A DNA stretch of 64,000 bases from Streptomyces filipinensis (lineage in GTDB: Bacteria > Actinomycetota > Actinomycetes > Streptomycetales > Streptomycetaceae), in the NCBI RefSeq assembly GCF_014649495.1, contig NZ_BMTD01000020.1, forward strand, positions 62,001-126,000, in the 5' to 3' direction. Positions within the stretch are counted from its first letter, which is position 1. Each line of letters starts with the position of its first letter. The position numbers and the translations under genes are program-made. The notes below the pieces were generated by a model. That model saw only the letters and a program-made list of their open reading frames with translations, did not search any database and was not told the DNA's origin. Of this stretch, positions 34,168 to 43,829 are shown piece by piece.

Positions 34168-34932
34168 ATGCCCACCCTTCCCGACACGGAGTTCCTCACC
34201 GCCACGGCCGACCGTCTCGCCGCCCTCCCCGCAGTCGAGGCCGTGGCTCTCGGCGGCTCCCGGGCCCAGGGCACCCATCGCCCCGACAGCGACTGGGACC
34301 TGGCGGTCTACTACCGCGGCGCCTTCGACCCGGACGACCTGCGGGCCGTCGGCTGGGAGGGGGAGGTGTCCGAGGTCGGCGGCTGGGGCGGCGGGGTCTT
34401 CAACGGCGGGGCCTGGCTGACCGTCGACGGGCGCCGGGTGGATGTGCACTACCGGGATCTGGACGTGGTGGAGCACGAACTGGCGGAGGCGGAGGAGGGA
34501 CGGTTCCGGGTGGAACCGCTGCTCTTCCATCTCGCCGGCATTCCCACCTATCTGGTCGTGGCCGAACTGGCCGTCAACCAGGTGCTCCGGGGCGCCATCC
34601 CCCGCCCCGCGGGCTACCCGGCCAGGCTGCGCGTCAGCGCCGCCGAGCGCTGGCACGGTCTCGCCGGCGCCACCCTCGCGTACGCGAAGGCCCACCATGC
34701 GGCCCACGGCCGCCTCACCGAGACCGCCGGGGCCATCGCCACGGCCGCCGCCCAGGCCGCCCATGGCGTACTCGCGGCCCGCGGAGAGTGGGTGACGAAC
34801 GAGAAGCGGCTGCTGGAGCGGGCCGGGCTGCGCCGGATGGACGCGGTGGCGGGCGGGCTGCGCGGCGCACCCGACGCGCTGGTGCGTGCCGTCACCGAAG
34901 CCGAGCGGATCGTCGGGGCACCGCGTGCGTAG
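34168..34932 (+). CDS. Nucleotidyltransferase-fold protein
   Basis: Protein of 254 residues with the polymerase-beta-like motif VALGGSRAQGTHRPDSDWDLAVYY (G-G-S followed by D-x-D; about residues 27-50) and a third acidic residue in VDVHYRD. These are the catalytic features of minimal nucleotidyltransferases. The substrate (a protein, antibiotic or RNA) cannot be told. GGAGG is 9 bases before the ATG. Not clearly part of a toxin-antitoxin pair, since no small partner gene is adjacent. Confidence 0.82.
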   Translation: MPTLPDTEFLTATADRLAALPAVEAVALGGSRAQGTHRPDSDWDLAVYYRGAFDPDDLRAVGWEGEVSEVGGWGGGVFNGGAWLTVDGRRVDVHYRDLDVVEHELAEAEEGRFRVEPLLFHLAGIPTYLVVAELAVNQVLRGAIPRPAGYPARLRVSAAERWHGLAGATLAYAKAHHAAHGRLTETAGAIATAAAQAAHGVLAARGEWVTNEKRLLERAGLRRMDAVAGGLRGAPDALVRAVTEAERIVGAPRA

Positions 34933-35132
34933 AAGCGTCGAAGCGGCGCGTTCGTGAAGGCGCCGGGCATTGCGTTCATAAAGAAACCGGCCTTCCCGGG
35001 CACCTTTCACCTGCCTGAAACGTGATCGCCCCGGTCCCCCGGGAAACCCGCCCTACCGTGGAAGCACCGCCCACCCGGCCACCGTCGTCCGAAGGCACCC
35101 CCACCCTTGCCCTCGTACGCACAAGGAGCCCC

Positions 35133-36980
35133 GTGTCCCGGCCCGCCGTACCCCCCTGGCTCGCCCACGCCCTGCGCACCCAGCGCGGTCCCGTGCCCTG
35201 GAGCGCGGTGATCCGGGGCGTGCTCGCCGCCGGGCCGCTGCTGCTCGCCGGTGTGCTCGCCGGGCGGACACCCGTCGGGGTGCTCGCCGCCATCGGTGCG
35301 ATGCTCGCCGGCCTCAACGACCGGCCCGGCAGCCGCCGGGCCGCCGTCAGGCGGCTCGGGCTGCCCGCGCTGGCCGGCGCGCTCGGCCTGCTCGTGGGCA
35401 CGTGTGCCGGGCAGGGGCTGGCGGCCGTACCACTGACCCTGGCGCTCACCGGGCTCGGGCTGCTCGCCGGCGGTGTCAGCGCGATCGGGCCCGTAGCCTC
35501 CGCCGCGGGCACGCAGCTGCTCGTCGGCGCCGCCCTCGGTGCCGGGATGCCGGCGGCCGAGAGCGGCTGGCAGCGGGCCCTCGCCTTTCTCGCCGGGGCC
35601 GGCTGGCTGCTCGTACTGCGGCTCGCCCTGCCCACACCCGGTTCGCTCGCCGGGGACTTCCGCTTCGACGGGGAGCGGGCGGCGGTCGCCGCGGTGTACG
35701 ACGCCGTCGCCGCCCTGCTCGAGGCCGTGGGCGGTGAGCAGGCCACCGCCCGGCGGGCCGCGCTCACCGCCGCCCTCGACCACGCCCAGGACGCCCTCGC
35801 CGGGCCCCGGCTGCGCCGGTACGCCTCTTCCGCCGCCGAGCGCCGGCTGCACGCACGGTACGCGGCCGCGCTGCCCCTCGCCGAGGCCGCCACCGCCCTG
35901 TTCTGGGCCGGGGAGCCCGTCTCGGCGCGGGCCGCCGCAGGGCCCCGGCGGCTCGCCGCCGCCGTCCGCGACAACACCGCCACCGGCCCGCTGCCCGCCC
36001 CGCACCGGTCGGCGCCCGCCCTGCGTGCCCTCGACGACGCCCTGCTGCGCGCCGCCGAGGCCTTCGACCGCGGCAAGCCGACCGACCTGCACACCCGCAG
36101 GCGTACGGCCGGGACCCTGGTACGCATCGCCCTCGGTGCCGGCGGACGCGAGTACGGCCTCAGGGTCGCCCTCTGCTTCGGCGCCGGCGCCGCCGTGGCG
36201 CAGGCGCTGCACCACACCCGCTGGTACGGCCACCACCAGCACTGGTACTGGCTGCCGGCCACCGCCGTCTTCCTCGTCAAGCCCGACCTCGGGCCGCTGG
36301 TGTCCCGGGTGCTGTGCCGGGCGGCGGGGACCGTGCTGGGCGCTCTCGTGTTCGCCGGGTTCGCCGCCGTGCTGCCGAGGCCCGACGGGCTCATCGCGCT
36401 CGTGGCCGTCAGCGGGGCCCTGATCCCCGTGGCCACACGGCACTTCGCCGCCCAGACAGCCGTCGTGACCGTCCTCGTCCTCAGCCTCCTGATGGCCGGT
36501 GGGGAGCCGCAGGCCTCCGTCAGCCGGATCGGGGAGACCCTGCTGGCCTGCGTGATCGTGCTCGTCGTCGGGCACCTGCCGATGCCGGGGCAGCGGGGCG
36601 GGGGAGTGCGGGCCCGGGTGGCTGCCGCGGGGGACGCGGCGCAGGCGTACCTCGTCCACGTGGTGAGCCGGTCCCAGGACCGCGCCACCCGCTGGACGCT
36701 GCGCCGCGAGGCCTACCGCGCTCTCGCCGAGGCCCGTGCGGCCGTCGTCCTCGCCGCCGCCGAACTCCCCCCGCTGGCCCGGCACGCGGAGGGCGCGGAC
36801 GAGATCGTCGCCACCCTGGAACGGCTCGTGGACACGACCACCGCCTGCGCCGTCCACCTCGACGACTCCGGCCGTCTCGCGGCCCGGCACCTGGACCGAC
36901 TCGCGGAGCTGCTGGCCGAGTTCGAGGAGGGCCGGGAGCGGACGGCGCTGCGGCTTCCCGGACTTCCCCTCGCCGGATGA
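35133..36980 (+). CDS. FUSC family membrane transporter
   Basis: Integral membrane protein, 615 residues, of the FUSC (fusaric acid resistance/aromatic acid exporter) superfamily. An N-terminal bundle of about six helices (LLLAGVLAGRTPVGVLAAIGAMLAG and following) precedes a soluble helical region. A second bundle from about residue 350 contains WYWLPATAVFLVKPDLGPLVSRVL and RAAGTVLGALVFAGF, the FUSC signature (R-x-x-G-T-x-x-G). GTG at 35133 is preceded by AAGGAG at 4 bases. Substrate unknown; aromatic acids are the usual guess. Confidence 0.85.
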   Translation: MSRPAVPPWLAHALRTQRGPVPWSAVIRGVLAAGPLLLAGVLAGRTPVGVLAAIGAMLAGLNDRPGSRRAAVRRLGLPALAGALGLLVGTCAGQGLAAVPLTLALTGLGLLAGGVSAIGPVASAAGTQLLVGAALGAGMPAAESGWQRALAFLAGAGWLLVLRLALPTPGSLAGDFRFDGERAAVAAVYDAVAALLEAVGGEQATARRAALTAALDHAQDALAGPRLRRYASSAAERRLHARYAAALPLAEAATALFWAGEPVSARAAAGPRRLAAAVRDNTATGPLPAPHRSAPALRALDDALLRAAEAFDRGKPTDLHTRRRTAGTLVRIALGAGGREYGLRVALCFGAGAAVAQALHHTRWYGHHQHWYWLPATAVFLVKPDLGPLVSRVLCRAAGTVLGALVFAGFAAVLPRPDGLIALVAVSGALIPVATRHFAAQTAVVTVLVLSLLMAGGEPQASVSRIGETLLACVIVLVVGHLPMPGQRGGGVRARVAAAGDAAQAYLVHVVSRSQDRATRWTLRREAYRALAEARAAVVLAAAELPPLARHAEGADEIVATLERLVDTTTACAVHLDDSGRLAARHLDRLAELLAEFEEGRERTALRLPGLPLAG

Positions 36981-37110
36981 GGCTTTCCGGGCCGCTCGCG
37001 CCGTCTGACGGAGCATCAATCACTGTTGCCTCAGGGCGAGTCAACCTCCACAGGCGTTCCTGCGTCCCAGAGAAAGGTCCATGTTCCCCGCCCGAGGAGA
37101 GGTCCAGTCC

Positions 37111-38097
37111 ATGTCCCGACTCACCCGTCTCAGACTCGCGACCGGTGCCGCCACGGCCGTCGCCGCCGTCGTCGTGCTCACGGCGTCGCCCGCGGTCGCC
37201 GGCGAACCGACCGTGTCCCAGCCGCACATCGTCGCCCACTTCGACCTGGCGGCAGGGCAGTCGCCGGAGAACATCACGGTCGAACCCGACGGCTCGGCCG
37301 ACCTGACCTTCGCCTCCGCCCGGCAGATCGCCCACGTCACCCCGGACGGACACACGACGATCCGCGCGACCCTGCCCGACGAGCCCGACGCCAACACCCC
37401 CAACCTGAAGGCCGCCACCGTCTTCGGTATCGCCCGCGCCCACGACGGCACGCTCTACGTCGACTACGCCACCGGCACCGGCAAGACCGGCATCTGGCGC
37501 ATCGACCCCGACGGCGGCGCGCCCCGGCAGATCGCCCAGCTGCCCGCGACCGCGCTGCCCAACGGCCTCGCCCTCGACGAACGCCACGGGCTGCTCTACG
37601 CCGCCGACTCGGTGCAGGGTGCCGTGTGGCGGGTTCCGCAGGCCGGTGGCACGCCGACCGTGTGGGCCAAGGACACCGCCCTCGACCCGGTCCCCGTGAC
37701 CGGCGCCGGGTTCGGCGCCAACGGCGTCAAGATCCACGGCGGCGCCGTGTGGGTGTCCAACAGCGACCGGGGGACGCTGCTGCGCATTCCCGTGCGGCCG
37801 AACGGCTCCGCGGGACCGGTCGAGACCCGCGCCACCGGGCTGGACCACATCGACGACTTCACCTTCGCCACACCGCGCGGCGACACCGTCCTCGCCGCCC
37901 TGATCGGCGACGACGAGGTCGCCGAGGTGCACCCCGACGGCACCCACGACGCCGTCCTCACGCACGCCGACGGGCTGTCCAACCCGACCTCCCTGGCCGT
38001 ACACGACGGGACGGTCTACGTCGACAGCGCCGCGTACTTCACCCGGCAGGACCCGAACCTGCTGCTGGCCCGCCTGAGCTGCGAAGCCGGGCTCTGA
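37111..38097 (+). CDS. Secreted SMP-30/gluconolactonase-like beta-propeller
   Basis: Exported protein of 328 residues with signal peptide MSRLTRLRLATGAATAVAAV, predicted cleavage after SPAVAG. The mature part has repeated blades with motifs such as VTPDGHTTI, IWRIDPDGG, LPNGLALDE and LLYAADSVQGAVWRV, typical of SMP-30/gluconolaconase and NHL-like propellers. The catalytic metal residues cannot be confirmed. GAGGAGAGG is 8 bases before ATG 37111; an upstream ATG at 37081 lacks a site. It may bind or hydrolyse a lactone outside the cell. Confidence 0.8.
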   Translation: MSRLTRLRLATGAATAVAAVVVLTASPAVAGEPTVSQPHIVAHFDLAAGQSPENITVEPDGSADLTFASARQIAHVTPDGHTTIRATLPDEPDANTPNLKAATVFGIARAHDGTLYVDYATGTGKTGIWRIDPDGGAPRQIAQLPATALPNGLALDERHGLLYAADSVQGAVWRVPQAGGTPTVWAKDTALDPVPVTGAGFGANGVKIHGGAVWVSNSDRGTLLRIPVRPNGSAGPVETRATGLDHIDDFTFATPRGDTVLAALIGDDEVAEVHPDGTHDAVLTHADGLSNPTSLAVHDGTVYVDSAAYFTRQDPNLLLARLSCEAGL

Positions 38098-38253
38098 CAG
38101 GCCGGGCGGGCCCGGGCGGATCCCCCGGGCCCGCCCCGCCCCGCCGCTGCCGCTGCCGCCGGTGGTGGCGCGGCCGGGTGTTCGCAGACCCGTCCCGTGC
38201 CGGAGCGGTGTGCGGATGCGTGGTTCGGCGCACGCGAGGTGACGGCCGCGTCG

Positions 38254-38259
38254 TACCGT
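38254..38259 (+). promoter_or_regulatory. Putative -10 box of a leaderless amidohydrolase transcript
   Basis: TACCGT ends 6 bases before the ATG at 38266, and no Shine-Dalgarno sequence is present. Confidence 0.5.
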
Positions 38260-38265
38260 GGCGTG

Positions 38266-39618
38266 ATGACCGAGTCCCCCGCCGATCTCCTCATCACCGG
38301 ATGCACCCTCCTGGTGCACGACGACGAGGAGCGGATCCGGTTCGAGGAGGACGCCGCGGTCGTCGTACGGGACGGGGTGATCGACGCGGTGACGACCGCG
38401 GCCGCCGTGCGGCGGACGGGCGCCGCGGAGCGCATCGACGCCCGCGGACAGGTCGCCATGCCCGGCCTCGTCAACTGTCACACCCACGCGCCGATGGCCG
38501 CGCTGCGCGGCGTCGCCGAGGACCTGCCCACCGACGAGTGGTTCAACGACGTCGTCTGGCCGATCGAGTCCAACCTCACCGAGTGGGACGTGGCGTTGGG
38601 GGCGCGCCTGGCCTGCGCCGAGATGATCCGCGGCGGCGTGACCTGTTTCGCCGACCACTACTTCAGCATGGACGCGGTGGCGGCCGTCGTGGCCGAGTGC
38701 GGGATCCGGGCGCACCTCGGGGAGGCCTACTTCTCCTCGCAGGGCGCCCGGGGCCGGGAGAGATCACTGGAGTTCGCGCTGCGGCACCGGGGCGGCGCCG
38801 GCGGCCGCATCACCACCGCCCTCGCCCCGCACGCCCCCTACACGGTCACCGACGCCGACCTCGCCGCCACCGCCGGCCTGGCCCGCGCACACGGCCTGCC
38901 CGTACACATCCACGCCGCCGAGAACCGCGAGCAGACCGAGACCAGCCTCGCCCGGCACGGACGCACCCCCATCGAGACCCTGGAGCGCGCCGGACTCCTC
39001 GACACCGACCTGCTCATCGCGCACGGCACCGGGATCACCGAGCGCGACCTGCCCCTGCTGGCCCGCACGGGCGGCCGTACGGCCGTGGCGACCGCGCCCC
39101 GCGGTTACCTCAAGTTCGCCTGGCCGACCACGACCCCGGTGCGGGCCCTGCGCGCGGTCGGCGTCCCCGTCGGCCTCGCCACCGACGGCGCCGCCTCCAA
39201 CAACTCCCTCGACGTCTGGGAGTCGATGGCTCTGACCTCCCTGATCCAGAAGTCGGCCGAAGGCGATCCGCGCTGGCTGACGTCCCGTCAAGCCCTCCAC
39301 CACGCCACCCTGCAGAGCGCCCGCGCGGTCGGCCTCGGCGACAGCGTGGGCACCCTCGCGCCGGGGCGGCGCGCCGACATCATCCTGGTGGACCTCACCG
39401 GTCCGCACACCCAGCCCGTCCACGACCTCGCCGCGACCCTCGTGCACAGCGCGCGCTCGTCCGACGTCCGTACGACCGTCGTCGACGGCCGGGTCCTGAT
39501 GCGCGACCGGGAACTCCTCACCCTCGATCTGCCCGCCGTCACCGGCGAGTTGACGCGCCGCCTGCCCGCGCTGACCGACCGGGGGCACGGGCGGCGCATC
39601 CAGGAGTACGACACCTGA
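38266..39618 (+). CDS. Amidohydrolase (MTA/SAH deaminase-like)
   Basis: Metal-dependent deaminase/hydrolase of the amidohydrolase superfamily, 450 residues. It has the metal motif NCHTHAPM (H-x-H), HIHAAENREQ (His and Glu), HGTGIT, and the late Asp in ATDGAASNNSLDVWE. This pattern is that of the 5-methylthioadenosine/S-adenosylhomocysteine and chlorohydrolase-like group. The precise substrate is open: adenosine derivatives, guanine-type purines or an N-heterocycle. The P450 starts 20 bases after its stop, with its own -10-like box. Confidence 0.88.
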   Translation: MTESPADLLITGCTLLVHDDEERIRFEEDAAVVVRDGVIDAVTTAAAVRRTGAAERIDARGQVAMPGLVNCHTHAPMAALRGVAEDLPTDEWFNDVVWPIESNLTEWDVALGARLACAEMIRGGVTCFADHYFSMDAVAAVVAECGIRAHLGEAYFSSQGARGRERSLEFALRHRGGAGGRITTALAPHAPYTVTDADLAATAGLARAHGLPVHIHAAENREQTETSLARHGRTPIETLERAGLLDTDLLIAHGTGITERDLPLLARTGGRTAVATAPRGYLKFAWPTTTPVRALRAVGVPVGLATDGAASNNSLDVWESMALTSLIQKSAEGDPRWLTSRQALHHATLQSARAVGLGDSVGTLAPGRRADIILVDLTGPHTQPVHDLAATLVHSARSSDVRTTVVDGRVLMRDRELLTLDLPAVTGELTRRLPALTDRGHGRRIQEYDT

Positions 39619-39625
39619 TCCCGCG

Positions 39626-39631
39626 TAGGCT
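39626..39631 (+). promoter_or_regulatory. Putative -10 box of a leaderless P450 transcript
   Basis: TAGGCT ends 7 bases before the ATG at 39639, in the 20-base gap after the amidohydrolase stop. If used, the -35 would lie inside the preceding coding region. Confidence 0.45.
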
Positions 39632-39638
39632 GCCCGTC

Positions 39639-40805
39639 ATGGATCTCGCGGACGGCCTTGTCGACCAGCCCTACGACGTGTACCGCCACCTGCGCGACAC
39701 CGCGCCCGTGCACCGCATCACCGGACCGGACGGCACCGCCGCCTGGCTCGTCACCCGGTACGAGGACGTCCGTGCCGCCCTGGCCGACCCCCGGCTGTCG
39801 CTGGACAAGCGGCGCGGCACCGCCGGCGCGTACAAGGGCCTCTCGCTGCCGCCCGCGCTCGACGCCAACCTCCTCAACATGGACCCGCCCGACCACACCC
39901 GCATCCGGCGCCTGGTCGGCCGCGCCTTCACCCCGCGCCGCGTCCAGCGACTGCGCGAGCCGATCCGGCGCACCGCCGACCAGCTCCTCGACGCGCTCGG
40001 CCCGCACGGCAGCACGGACCTGGTCGCCTCCTACGCCGCCCCGCTGCCCATCACCGTCATCTGCGACCTGCTCGGCATCCCGGAGGGGGACCGGCTGGAC
40101 TTCCGGCAGTGGACCGACAGCCTCACGGCTCCCGACCCGGCCCGGCCCCATGCCACCAAGGAGGCGATGGCGGCCATGCTCGACTTCCTCACCCGGCTCC
40201 TCGCTGCCAAGCGCCGGGCGCCCGCCGACGACCTGCTCTCCGACCTGATCGCCGTACGCGACGAGGGCGACCGGCTCGGCGAGGACGAGCTGATGTCCCT
40301 GGCCTTCCTCATCCTCTTCGCCGGGTACGAGAACACGGTCCAGCTCATCGGCAACGCCGTGCTGGCCCTGCTGCGGCATCCGGACCAGCTCGCCGCCCTG
40401 CGCGAGGACCCGGCCCGGCTCCCCGCCGCCGTCGAGGAGTTCGCCCGCTACGAGGGACCCATGCTGCTCGCCATGCGCCGGTTCCCGGTCGAGGACGTGA
40501 CGATCGCCGGGGTGACCATCCCGGCGGGCGAGACGGTCTGGGTGTCCCTGTCCGCCGCGGACCGCGACCCCGACCGCTTCCCCGACCCCGACCGCCTCGA
40601 CCTCTCCCGCGACGCCACCGGGCAACTCGCCCTCGGCCACGGCATCCACTACTGCCTCGGCGCGCCGCTGGCCCGCGCGGAGACGGAGATCGCCCTGGCG
40701 GCCCTGCTGGAGCGGCTCCCGGAACTCGCCCTCGCGGACGGGGAGGTGACCTGGCGGCGGTCGATGCGCGCCCGGGGGCTTCGGGCCCTTCCCGTGACGT
40801 ACTAG
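39639..40805 (+). CDS. Cytochrome P450
   Basis: Soluble class I bacterial P450, 388 residues. The I-helix oxygen-activation motif is FAGYENT (about residues 227-233), the K-helix E-x-x-R is in VEEFARYEG, and the heme-binding loop is LGHGIHYCLGAPLARAE with the thiolate Cys near residue 340. The usual Phe at the start of the heme loop is replaced by Leu. Overall it resembles CYP105/CYP107-type streptomycete monooxygenases. No ferredoxin gene is adjacent, so electrons must come from elsewhere. It is not in a biosynthetic cluster here. Confidence 0.94.
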   Translation: MDLADGLVDQPYDVYRHLRDTAPVHRITGPDGTAAWLVTRYEDVRAALADPRLSLDKRRGTAGAYKGLSLPPALDANLLNMDPPDHTRIRRLVGRAFTPRRVQRLREPIRRTADQLLDALGPHGSTDLVASYAAPLPITVICDLLGIPEGDRLDFRQWTDSLTAPDPARPHATKEAMAAMLDFLTRLLAAKRRAPADDLLSDLIAVRDEGDRLGEDELMSLAFLILFAGYENTVQLIGNAVLALLRHPDQLAALREDPARLPAAVEEFARYEGPMLLAMRRFPVEDVTIAGVTIPAGETVWVSLSAADRDPDRFPDPDRLDLSRDATGQLALGHGIHYCLGAPLARAETEIALAALLERLPELALADGEVTWRRSMRARGLRALPVTY

Positions 40806-40905
40806 ATCCCGGCGGAAAATCGCGGCGGAAATCTCCGTGCGCGGCGATGAGTTCCGCTCCCGGCGGCGGTCACCACTCCGAACCGACCGTCGGACAGGAG
40901 GGCCC

Positions 40906-41550
40906 ATGACGCTTCCGGAGATCGTCTCGCGCGAGCAGTGGCGCACGGCGCGCGAGGAGTTGCTGCGCAAGGAGGAGGCGGTCAGACGGGCGCGGGAGGT
41001 CCTCGGGGCGGAGCGGCGGCGGCTGCCCATGGTCGAGGTGGCCACGGAGTACGTCTTCGAGGGCGGCGACGGCAAGGCGACCCTCCTGGACCTCTTCGAG
41101 GGCCGGGCGCAGCTCGTCGTCCACCACTTCATGTTCGCGCCGGAGTCCCAGACCGGCTGCCCGTGCTGCTCGGCCTTCCTGGACCAGCTCGGCCACCTCG
41201 CCCACCTGCGCGCCCGGAACACCTCGTTCGCGGTCGTCTCCAGGGCGCCGTTCACCCGGATCCTGCCGTTCAAGGCGCGCATGGGCTGGGCGGTGCCCTG
41301 GTACTCCTCGGCGCACGGCGACTTCAACCTCGACTTCGAGGCCACCGTGGCGTCGGACGAAGGCCTGCGCGACCGCCCCGGTGTCAGCTGCTTCCTGCGC
41401 GACCACGACCGGGTGTTCCACACGTACTCGGGGTACGACGACGGGCTGGACGGACTCGGCACCCTCGCCGGTCTGCTCGACCTCACCGCGCTCGGCCGCC
41501 ATCCCGCCGGCAGCGACCGGCTCCGCCTTCACGACGAGTACGACTACTGA
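40906..41550 (+). CDS. DUF899 thioredoxin-like protein
   Basis: Protein of 214 residues of the DUF899 family, which has a thioredoxin-like fold. The start LPEIVSREQWRTAREELL and YVFEGGDGKATLLDLFEGR are characteristic. The segment SQTGCPCCSAFLDQL offers a C-x-C-C cluster where thioredoxins have C-x-x-C. The later FNLDFEAT and GVSCFLRD are typical. Function unproven; a redox or peroxiredoxin-like role is inferred. CAGGAGGG lies 5 bases before the ATG. Confidence 0.88.
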   Translation: MTLPEIVSREQWRTAREELLRKEEAVRRAREVLGAERRRLPMVEVATEYVFEGGDGKATLLDLFEGRAQLVVHHFMFAPESQTGCPCCSAFLDQLGHLAHLRARNTSFAVVSRAPFTRILPFKARMGWAVPWYSSAHGDFNLDFEATVASDEGLRDRPGVSCFLRDHDRVFHTYSGYDDGLDGLGTLAGLLDLTALGRHPAGSDRLRLHDEYDY

Positions 41551-41622
41551 CACAGACGGTTCTGTTCGTGTCACAAAGTGAACGAATCCTCACGGCCCGC
41601 GCAGGACGGGTGTAGGGAATGT

Positions 41623-41640
41623 CTCAGTCCGGTCACTGAG
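41623..41640. promoter_or_regulatory. Inverted repeat upstream of the 58-residue gene
   Basis: CTCAGT-N6-ACTGAG, 63 bases before the small gene's start. A -10-like TAGGGA lies just upstream (41613-41618). Possible operator. Confidence 0.35.
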
Positions 41641-41702
41641 TGAGGCGATCGCGGTCTCCAAGGCGTTAACTCCCAGAAGCACGACGCTACTGGAGGTGCG
41701 AG

Positions 41703-41879
41703 ATGGTGAACGGGCGAACCGTGCTCGAACGCTTTCCCGCCGGCGGTCCGCGGGGATCCTGGCCCGCGGAGGAGTTCGCGCACGCGCGGCGTCTGGAAGG
41801 CCTGCCGGCGGAAGTCGTCATGGACCTCGCGACGGACGCGTTCCTGGTGATCGTACGGGGCGGTGACCACACGGAGTGA
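41703..41879 (+). CDS. 58-residue hypothetical protein
   Basis: Small protein MVNGRTVLERFPAGGPRGSW and onward to G-G-D-H-T-E. It has no signal peptide and no cysteine; the C-terminal half (LPAEVVMDLATDAFLVIVRG) looks folded rather than disordered. The near-ideal Shine-Dalgarno GGAGGTG (41692-41698), 4 bases before the ATG, and the intact frame support it as a real gene. It ends 6 bases before the stop of the convergent ABC transporter gene. I do not recognise the family. Confidence 0.65.
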   Translation: MVNGRTVLERFPAGGPRGSWPAEEFAHARRLEGLPAEVVMDLATDAFLVIVRGGDHTE

Positions 41880-41885
41880 GGCTGC

Positions 41886-43829
41886 TCAGGCCGGCTTCGG
41901 TGCCGGTACCCGCGTCGTGAACTGCTGCGCCTGCAGCGCGTACAGCTCGGCGTAGACGCCACCCCTGGCCAGCAGCTCGTCCGGGGTCCCGGACTCCACC
42001 AGCCGCCCGTGCTCCAGCACATGCACCAGGTCGGCGTGCCGGACCGAGGCCAGCCGGTGGGTGATCAGCACGACCGTCTGCCCGCTGCCCGCCAGTGCCC
42101 GGATCTTCTCGAACACCTCCAGCTCGGCCCGCGCGTCCAGCGCGGCCGTCGGCTCGTCCACGATCAAGACCCGCCCGCGCCGGTACGCCGCCCGTGCGAT
42201 GCCGAGCCGCTGCCACTGACCGCCGGACAGTTCGTGTCCGCCGCTGAAGTCACGGGCCAGCAGGGTGTCCAGACCGCGCGGCAGATCCCCCACCATCTCC
42301 TCGGCACCCGCCTCGGCGACCGCCGAGGCCAGGCCCTCCTCGGTCATGGGCGTGCAGGAGCGGCCGACGGCCACGTTCACCCGCGCGGTGAACGGCCAGC
42401 GTTTGAAGTCCTGCGCCACCATCGCGATGCGCTCGGCGAGCAGCCGCCGGTCGGCCCGCGCCGTGTCGACGCCGTCCCACAGGATCCGGCCCCGGTCCGG
42501 GGTGTACAGCCCGGCGAGCAGTTTGACCAGGGTCGTCTTCCCCGAGCCGTTCTCGCCGACGAGTGCGATGATCCGGCCGAGCGGCAGCGCCAGGGTGACG
42601 TCGTCCAGAGCGGGCCGGGCCGAGTCGCCCGGATAGCGGAAGGTGACGTTCTCGAAGCGGATCTCCTTCGGGTCCTCCGGCAGGGCCTCACCGCCCGCCG
42701 GGATGGCCCGCTCGGCCGCCTCCACGTAGAGCCGTTGCAGATCCCCCACGAAGAGGGCCTCCTCGTGCAGCTGGTTGATCTCCAGCACCAGCGTGTCCAG
42801 GCTCGCCGCCCCCGTACGGATCGCGATCAGCGCCGTACCGGCCACCGACAGGGCCATGGCGCCGGCCAGCAGCAGCGCACCCAGCGTGGCGTAGGTGGCG
42901 AGCGTGGCGAGGCCCGTCCAGGTCGCCGCGATCAGACCGGTACGGGCGGCGAGCCGGGACAGCCGGGTCTGCTCCGCCTCCGCCGTCTCCGACATGGACC
43001 GGAAATGGCGCAGCAGGAACGGGCCCACGCCGTGCACCCGGATCTCGGGGGCGGCGGCGGGCTCGGTGAGCAGATGGCTGATCAGCCGGCTGGCGCGGGC
43101 GTGCTGGACCCAGACGTGGAAGGACTCGTAGCGGCGCCGCGCGTTGGTGAGCGCACCCCAGGCGCTGGGCAGGGTCATGGTGACCAGCAGCGGCAGCAGG
43201 AGCGGGTGCAGTACCGCGAGCACGCCCGCGGCCGCGATCAGCGAGATCAGCGCGCCCGTCACCCGGGTGCCGTAGGAGATCATGCGGCGCGCGGACTCGG
43301 CGCCGTACTGGGCGGTGTCCAGCAGTTTGTGGAAGGCGTGGTCCTCGATCGCGGAGAGCTCCACGTTCGCCGCCCGCTCCAGGTACAGCTCGGTCGCCAC
43401 CCGCTCCACCTTGGGCTCCAGGCGTCCGGTGGCGTAGGTGGAGGCCGCGCGCAGCAATACCGCCACGACGGACACGGCGGCCATGGCGATCAGGGCGGGG
43501 GCGGCCGAGCGCAGTCGCTGCTCGATGCCCGGGCCGGTCAGCAGCCTGCCGAGCGCGCTGTTCACGGCCAGCAGGCTCACCGCCTGGGTGCCACCGCGGA
43601 CCGCCTCGGCGGCCAGGACGATCCAGGCGGCCCGGGCGTCGGCCTGCAGGGCCAGCCGCAGGCCGGACGCCAGCATGCCGGGCAGCCGGCCCAGCATCGT
43701 CCGGAAGCCGAGCTTCAGGATGACGTCCTCGTGCTCGCTCCAGCCCACGTCGTAGCGCAGCGGCCCCCCGAACAGGAGCCGCTCCGACTCCGACACCGCG
43801 GGCTCGGGCATCCCGTGCCGCTTCCTCAC
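41886..43829 (-). CDS. ABC transporter, fused permease and ATPase
   Basis: Half-transporter of the exporter type, 647 residues. Six transmembrane helices span about residues 65-360, and the ATPase domain spans about 395-630. Walker A is GENGSGKTTLVKLL, the signature is LSGGQWQR (Q-W in place of the usual Q-Q/K), Walker B is VLIVDEPTAAL and the H-loop is LITHRLAS. GTG at 43829 has GGGAGGT upstream. The lone gene would work as a homodimer. The substrate is unknown; lipids, peptides and drugs are possible. Confidence 0.92.
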   Translation of the reverse strand: MRKRHGMPEPAVSESERLLFGGPLRYDVGWSEHEDVILKLGFRTMLGRLPGMLASGLRLALQADARAAWIVLAAEAVRGGTQAVSLLAVNSALGRLLTGPGIEQRLRSAAPALIAMAAVSVVAVLLRAASTYATGRLEPKVERVATELYLERAANVELSAIEDHAFHKLLDTAQYGAESARRMISYGTRVTGALISLIAAAGVLAVLHPLLLPLLVTMTLPSAWGALTNARRRYESFHVWVQHARASRLISHLLTEPAAAPEIRVHGVGPFLLRHFRSMSETAEAEQTRLSRLAARTGLIAATWTGLATLATYATLGALLLAGAMALSVAGTALIAIRTGAASLDTLVLEINQLHEEALFVGDLQRLYVEAAERAIPAGGEALPEDPKEIRFENVTFRYPGDSARPALDDVTLALPLGRIIALVGENGSGKTTLVKLLAGLYTPDRGRILWDGVDTARADRRLLAERIAMVAQDFKRWPFTARVNVAVGRSCTPMTEEGLASAVAEAGAEEMVGDLPRGLDTLLARDFSGGHELSGGQWQRLGIARAAYRRGRVLIVDEPTAALDARAELEVFEKIRALAGSGQTVVLITHRLASVRHADLVHVLEHGRLVESGTPDELLARGGVYAELYALQAQQFTTRVPAPKPA

